Assembly: GCA_003220195.1 (NCBI GenBank)
Contig: QHRT01000351.1
Span: 615 to 9,062 of the forward strand
DNA: 8,448 nt
Reading direction: 5' to 3'
Source: Candidatus Rokuibacteriota bacterium
GTDB lineage: Bacteria > Methylomirabilota > Methylomirabilia > Rokubacteriales > CSP1-6
This document shows positions 5,709-8,448 of this stretch, piece by piece. The notes under the pieces are model-generated. The model was not told the DNA's origin, ran no database searches, and worked only from the letters and a program-made list of their open reading frames with translations. The position numbers and the translations under genes were made by a program. Position 1 is the first letter of the stretch. Each line of letters starts with the position of its first letter.

Positions 5709-7054
5709 TCGCCGTCACGCCGCGGAATCGTGAGCGTCACCCGGCAACCTCGCTCCTCTCCGTCCACGACGTGCGCGGGCGCGATCGTCGCGGTTCCACC
5801 ATGGGCCTCGGCGATCCGGCGCGCGAGCGTCAGCCCGAGCCCGACACCGCGCGGCGCCTCACCGGCTGCACTCGGTGTGCGGGCAGCGTCGAGACGCTCG
5901 AACGGCGCAAACACGCGTTCGCGATCGGCGGGCGCGATCCCGCGTCCGTGATCCGCTACGCTGAGCGCGACACGGTCGCCGCTCGGCGTCGCCGCAAGCG
6001 TGATCGGCGGCGCGCCGTACTTCACCGCGTTCTCGATCAGGTTCCACAGCGCCCGCTTGAGCAGCGCCTCGTCCGCCATGACCGTGAGCGCCGGTCCGTC
6101 CTCGACGACGACCGGCGTGCCCGCGATGAGCGGATCGTCCGCCGCGCGGCCGGCAATCTCTCCGAGCATCGCGCGCACGTCGACGCGCGCGACGTGAGAC
6201 GGCAGCCCGGTCACGTCGAGGCGCGAGGTCGCCAGCACGTCCTCGATCAGACGGTCCAGCTCGGCGAGATCGCTCTCGATCTCGTGCAGGCGCGCGTCCG
6301 TCGCCGCGTCGCGCGGCAGCAGCTCGAGGGCCACCCGCATGCGCGTCAGCGGTGAACGCAGCTCGTGCGAGACGTTGGCGAGCAGCTCTTTCTGTCCGCG
6401 GACGATGCGCTCCACGCGGTCCGCCATGTCGTTGAACGCGTGGGTCAGCTCGTCGATCTCGTCGACGCGATGCCGACCGCGCCACCAGCCGGGGCCGCAC
6501 TCGTCATCCCGGTGAGGCCGCGGGTCCGGATCTCGAACCGCGTCAGCCGGGCCGCGTCCACTCTCGGCAAGGCGTCGCGGTGCGTCGGTGGGCACACGAT
6601 ACGAAAGATCGCCGGCGCCGAGCCGGCGCGCCGCCTGGGTCAGCCGCTCGAGCGGGCGCGAGAGCCGCCGCGACAGCGGACGCGTTGCGACCGCGACCAC
6701 CAGCAGCACGATGGCGACGACGAGCACCGGCCGGAGCGGCCATCCGCCTACGAACGGCCGGGGACCGATCGCCTCGAGCATGCCGACCACGTCGCCGGAC
6801 GCCGGATCGCGGACGGGCGCCGTCGCGCGCCACGACCCGCGGCGACCGCGCGACGCTTCGGCGATGATCCGCCCGTCGCGATCTCGAACGATCACGCCGA
6901 CGCCGAGCTCGTCGCGCAGCTCCGCGACCCGGCGCCCGAGCTCGCGTCGATCGCTGTGCGACGCGCCGAAGACGAACACCAGGCTCGTCGCGAGCCCGAC
7001 GACCAGCACGACGGCGAGCGACTGGAGATAGATCCGCGAATGGAGGCGGGTCAT
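5705..7054 (-). CDS. Sensor histidine kinase (HAMP-HisKA-HATPase, CpxA-like)
   Basis: 449 residues from the ATG at 7054. The order is: membrane helix 1 (about 9-31), a short periplasmic sensor region (32-107), membrane helix 2 (108-124), a HAMP linker from about 125, a HisKA dimerisation domain with phospho-accepting His230 in LLANVSHELRSPLTRMR (224-240), and an ATP-binding domain with N-box NLIENAVKYG (338-347), G1 box DHGRGI (368-373), F-box FAPF (382-385) and G2 box GVGLGL (403-408). All catalytic blocks look intact. The position four after His230 is Ser rather than the commoner Thr. HAMP is interrupted: after GDLSYRVP (148-155) come about 37 extra Arg/Pro/Gly/Asp-rich residues before DEIDELTHAFNDMADRV (198-214). 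The start is unsure, because no Shine-Dalgarno precedes 7054; an in-frame ATG at 7096, inside repeat copy C, would add 14 residues. It partners the regulator 115 bp upstream. Confidence 0.9.
   Translation of the reverse strand: MTRLHSRIYLQSLAVVLVVGLATSLVFVFGASHSDRRELGRRVAELRDELGVGVIVRDRDGRIIAEASRGRRGSWRATAPVRDPASGDVVGMLEAIGPRPFVGGWPLRPVLVVAIVLLVVAVATRPLSRRLSRPLERLTQAARRLGAGDLSYRVPTDAPRRLAESGRGPADAVRDPDPRPHRDDECGPGWWRGRHRVDEIDELTHAFNDMADRVERIVRGQKELLANVSHELRSPLTRMRVALELLPRDAATDARLHEIESDLAELDRLIEDVLATSRLDVTGLPSHVARVDVRAMLGEIAGRAADDPLIAGTPVVVEDGPALTVMADEALLKRALWNLIENAVKYGAPPITLAATPSGDRVALSVADHGRGIAPADRERVFAPFERLDAARTPSAAGEAPRGVGLGLTLARRIAEAHGGTATIAPAHVVDGEERGCRVTLTIPRRDGD
6464..6589 (-). repeat. 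Extra DNA inside the HAMP coding region, repeat-like
   Basis: This stretch encodes the kinase residues (156-197) where an ordinary HAMP needs only about five. Its + strand centre (6503-6532, starting GTCATCCCGG and holding GCGGGTCCGGATC) resembles the widespread palindromic repeats of the GTCATCCCGG...CCGGGATCC kind. Direct repeats CAGCCGGGGCCGC (6486-6498) and CAGCCGGGCCGC (6544-6555), each followed shortly by CACTC, flank the centre. The added length keeps the frame open. The extra residues are clear; calling it an inserted repeat is inference. Confidence 0.45.
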
Positions 7055-7060
7055 TCGTAC

Positions 7061-7153
7061 TGGGGGCCCCGAGAGGCGCGCGGACGCGCCTGACATGGCC
7101 GCCAGACCCCCAACGTTCGGACGCGCCCCGGCGGAGCCGTGGCGCGCCTCGGG
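7061..7153 (-). repeat. Structured intergenic repeat, copy C
   Basis: It fills most of the 115-bp gap between regulator and kinase. In transcription order it holds an imperfect hairpin (7146-7122), TTGGGGGT, GGCCAT, one small hairpin AGGCGCG-TCCG-CGCGCCT (7091-7074) and the border CGGGGCCCCCA. It is the most diverged copy. The outer base pair of the small hairpin is A-T where A and B have G-C, so both sides changed together. TGGGGG at 7061-7066 is complementary to CCCCCA at 7107-7112. The border ends six bases before the preferred kinase start, leaving no room for a normal ribosome binding site. Confidence 0.75.
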
Positions 7154-7169
7154 ACTGCGCCAGGCCGGG

Positions 7170-7883
7170 TCATGCGTCCGTCTGGTCTCGCACGAGCACG
7201 TAGCCGATGCCACGGACGGTCTTGACGTAGCGGGGCGCTTTCGGATCGGGCTCGAGCTTCGCGCGAAGATTCGACACGTGCACGTCGATCGAGCGGTCGA
7301 ACGCCTCGTAATCCTGACCCTTCAAGCGGTCCAGGAGCTGCTCGCGCGAGAGCACGCGACCGGCCGTCCGCGCGAGCGCGGCCAGCAGCTCGAACTCGTA
7401 ATGCGTGAGCGACACGCGGCGCCCGGCGACGGTCGCCTCACGCGCGTCGAAGTCGATCGCGAGCGCGCCCGTCCGGAACGGCGGATGACGCGGCGCGGAA
7501 GAGGTGCCGGCGCGACGGAGCACCGCGCGAATCCGCGCCAGCAGCTCGCGCGGATTGAACGGCTTGGCCAGGTAATCGTCGGCGCCCAGCTCCAGCCCGA
7601 CGATCTTGTCGACGTCGTCACCGCGCGCCGTGAGCATGACGATCGGGAGCGGCGCCAGCTCCGGACTCGCGCGAATGCGCCGGCAGATCTCGAAGCCGTC
7701 CGCGCCGGGCAGCATGACGTCGAGCACCACCACGTCGAACCGCCCGCGGCGGAGCGCCGCGAGACCGCGCTCCCCGTCCGCGGCGACGGTGACGTCGATC
7801 TCGTGCTTGCCGAGATACTCCGTCACCAGGCGCGCCAGCCTGGCGTCGTCGTCGACGAGGAGCGCGGTCGTGCGCGACGGCAT
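7170..7883 (-). CDS. OmpR/CpxR-family response regulator
   Basis: 237 residues with a receiver domain (1-122) and a winged-helix DNA-binding domain (about 138-231). The receiver has acidic pocket Asp11/Asp12, phospho-acceptor Asp55 in VVVLDVMLPGADGFE (51-65), Thr85 in VMLTA and Lys107 in LAKPF, all at canonical places. The effector domain shows LTHYEFELLAALA (159-171), LSREQLLDRLKG (178-189) and the recognition/wing segment RSIDVHVSNLRAKLEPDP (197-214) ending in VRGIGYVLV (223-231), typical of OmpR/PhoB proteins that bind direct-repeat DNA as dimers. The ATG at 7883 begins the receiver domain exactly; a longer frame from 8015 would overlap the gene before it with a nonsense leader. It starts 13 bases after the Spy-like gene's stop, with only a weak ribosome binding site, so coupled translation is likely. 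A CpxR-like role is inferred from neighbours, not from a specific motif. Confidence 0.95.
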   Translation of the reverse strand: MPSRTTALLVDDDARLARLVTEYLGKHEIDVTVAADGERGLAALRRGRFDVVVLDVMLPGADGFEICRRIRASPELAPLPIVMLTARGDDVDKIVGLELGADDYLAKPFNPRELLARIRAVLRRAGTSSAPRHPPFRTGALAIDFDAREATVAGRRVSLTHYEFELLAALARTAGRVLSREQLLDRLKGQDYEAFDRSIDVHVSNLRAKLEPDPKAPRYVKTVRGIGYVLVRDQTDA

Positions 7884-7896
7884 CGTCGCTACAGTA

Positions 7897-8364
7897 TCAG
7901 TGGCGCATGGCGTGCATGGCGAAGCGATGCGACCGGATCCAGTCGGCGACCACCTTCCGCTGGTCATGCGTGAGCGTGTCGTGCACCTCGACGATCGCCT
8001 GCGTGATCGCGGCACGTACCTTGTCGTGCTCCGCCTGGTGCGCGGCGTGGAAGGCGTCGAGCTGCGCCTGGTCGATGGTGTCTGCCTGGAACAGCGCGAG
8101 CGCTTCGTCCATGTGCGCGATGCGATCCTTCCGGAGCGCGTCGACCGCGGCGAACGCGCGGTCGCGGGACGCGGAGATCGCGGTGCGCTGGTCCGCCGTG
8201 ACCTTGGCCTCGTCGAGCGCCTCGTCCATCTTCGCGGTGATGATCCGCCGCATCATCCCCTGCCGGGTCGGCAAGCCCCCGTTGGCCGCGAGCGCCACCG
8301 CCCCGGTCACCAGGCCCGCCGCCATCACTGCAAGTGATCCGAGCACCGTCCGTCGATTGAGCAT
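7897..8364 (-). CDS. Exported Spy/CpxP-like LTxxQ-family protein
   Basis: 155 residues. The N-terminus MLNRRTVLGSLAVMAAGLVT has a twin-arginine pair before a hydrophobic core and likely cleavage after ALA (24-26). This is a Tat-like or ordinary Sec signal, so the protein should be periplasmic. The mature part is highly charged and helical, with two family-like turns, VTADQR (55-60) and LTHDQR (131-136), the latter fitting the LTxxQ motif of Spy, CpxP and related metal-stress proteins. The C-terminus, HRFAMHAMRH (146-155), is rich in His and Met and might bind metal. Known relatives are periplasmic chaperones or stress/metal sensors that damp or report to a CpxA-type kinase; the regulator and kinase genes directly downstream fit that arrangement. 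The start is fixed by AAAGGAG six bases upstream. Sequence similarity in this family is weak, so the assignment rests on motif, size and context. Confidence 0.75.
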   Translation of the reverse strand: MLNRRTVLGSLAVMAAGLVTGAVALAANGGLPTRQGMMRRIITAKMDEALDEAKVTADQRTAISASRDRAFAAVDALRKDRIAHMDEALALFQADTIDQAQLDAFHAAHQAEHDKVRAAITQAIVEVHDTLTHDQRKVVADWIRSHRFAMHAMRH

Positions 8365-8370
8365 CGTCGT

Positions 8371-8377
8371 CTCCTTT
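8371..8377 (-). promoter_or_regulatory. Ribosome binding site of the Spy-like gene
   Basis: AAAGGAG on the minus strand, six bases before the ATG at 8364; one of the clearest Shine-Dalgarno sequences in the window. No convincing -35/-10 pair is visible between it and the right edge, where the tandem repeat begins five bases farther upstream. Confidence 0.75.
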
Positions 8378-8382
8378 CGCGA

Positions 8383-8448
8383 GCTCCGGTCAGTCCGCTG
8401 ACCGCTCAGGCCAGTCCGCTGGCCGCTCCGGTCAGTCCGCTGGCCGCT
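8383..8448. repeat. 21-bp tandem palindromic repeat, running off the right edge
   Basis: Three exact-length 21-bp units start at 8383, 8404 and 8425, and a fourth begins at 8446. Each is GCTC(C/A) followed by a 16-bp inverted repeat: unit 1 GGTCAG-TCCG-CTGACC, unit 2 GGCCAG-TCCG-CTGGCC, unit 3 GGTCAG-TCCG-CTGGCC. Units 1 and 2 are both perfect palindromes through paired changes; unit 3 pairs fully only with one T-G wobble on the + strand. The period equals two DNA turns, so units face the same side of the helix. It lies directly upstream of the Spy-like gene and could hold operators for the adjacent regulator, or be a structured leader or a simple repeat array. The total length is unknown. 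Confidence 0.85.

Noticed and set aside
7055..7213. Upstream extension of the kinase to 7213
   Set aside because: It would overlap the end of the response regulator, and the first 39 added residues have no domain character. Only the last 14, from the ATG at 7096, remain a possible start.
7884..8015. Upstream extension of the response regulator to 8015
   Set aside because: The receiver domain begins right at the Met encoded at 7883; the extra residues are out-of-frame Spy-like gene sequence.
8383..8448. CRISPR array
   Set aside because: Units are contiguous 21-bp repeats with no unique spacers and no cas genes nearby.
8338..8448. A + strand gene with heptapeptide repeats (SPLAAPV-like) entering from the tandem repeat
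   Set aside because: The frame is open to the right edge, but there is no start codon or ribosome binding site within the window; the palindromic symmetry explains the repeat better.

Overview
The window is high-GC DNA (roughly two thirds G+C by eye) from a Gram-negative-type bacterium. It encodes a periplasmic solute receptor with a TRAP transporter, a periplasmic Spy/CpxP-like protein and a CpxRA-like two-component system. Gene content alone does not fix the taxon. Environmental Pseudomonadota or Methylomirabilota/Rokubacteria-type soil bacteria would fit, but that is a guess. Every convincing gene lies on the minus strand, so the region reads right to left.

Layout in transcription order: a 21-bp tandem repeat (8383 to the right edge); a small exported LTxxQ/Spy-CpxP-family protein (8364-7897); an OmpR/CpxR-type response regulator (7883-7170); a sensor histidine kinase (7054-5705); then, after a 61-bp gap holding a possible promoter, the TRAP receptor dctP (5643-4588), small membrane subunit dctQ (4586-4113) and large membrane subunit dctM (4149-2836); then hydantoinase/oxoprolinase subunit A (2668-539) and the beginning of subunit B (400 to the left edge, incomplete).

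Likely biology: the transporter brings in a small carboxylate and HyuA/HyuB opens a cyclic amide at the cost of ATP. 5-Oxoproline (pyroglutamate) or a hydantoin is the natural candidate, because both activities sit in one collinear block. The upstream trio looks like a self-contained envelope- or metal-stress module of the CpxP-CpxR-CpxA kind. Whether it also controls the transport genes cannot be read from the sequence.

The most unusual content is non-coding. Three of the gaps (hyuB/hyuA, hyuA/dctM, kinase/regulator) are filled by copies of one structured GC-rich repeat in the same orientation. It is built from 18-nt hairpins GGGCGCG-TCCG-CGCGCCC (minus strand) plus a G-run spacer. One copy carries a compensatory base-pair change and another a change tolerated only as G-U in the sense-strand RNA, so the fold may matter at RNA level. 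A second, different 21-bp tandem repeat, also a palindrome with a TCCG centre and a compensatory change, lies just upstream of the stress module. The kinase also carries about 37 extra residues inside its HAMP linker, encoded by DNA resembling a dispersed palindromic repeat.
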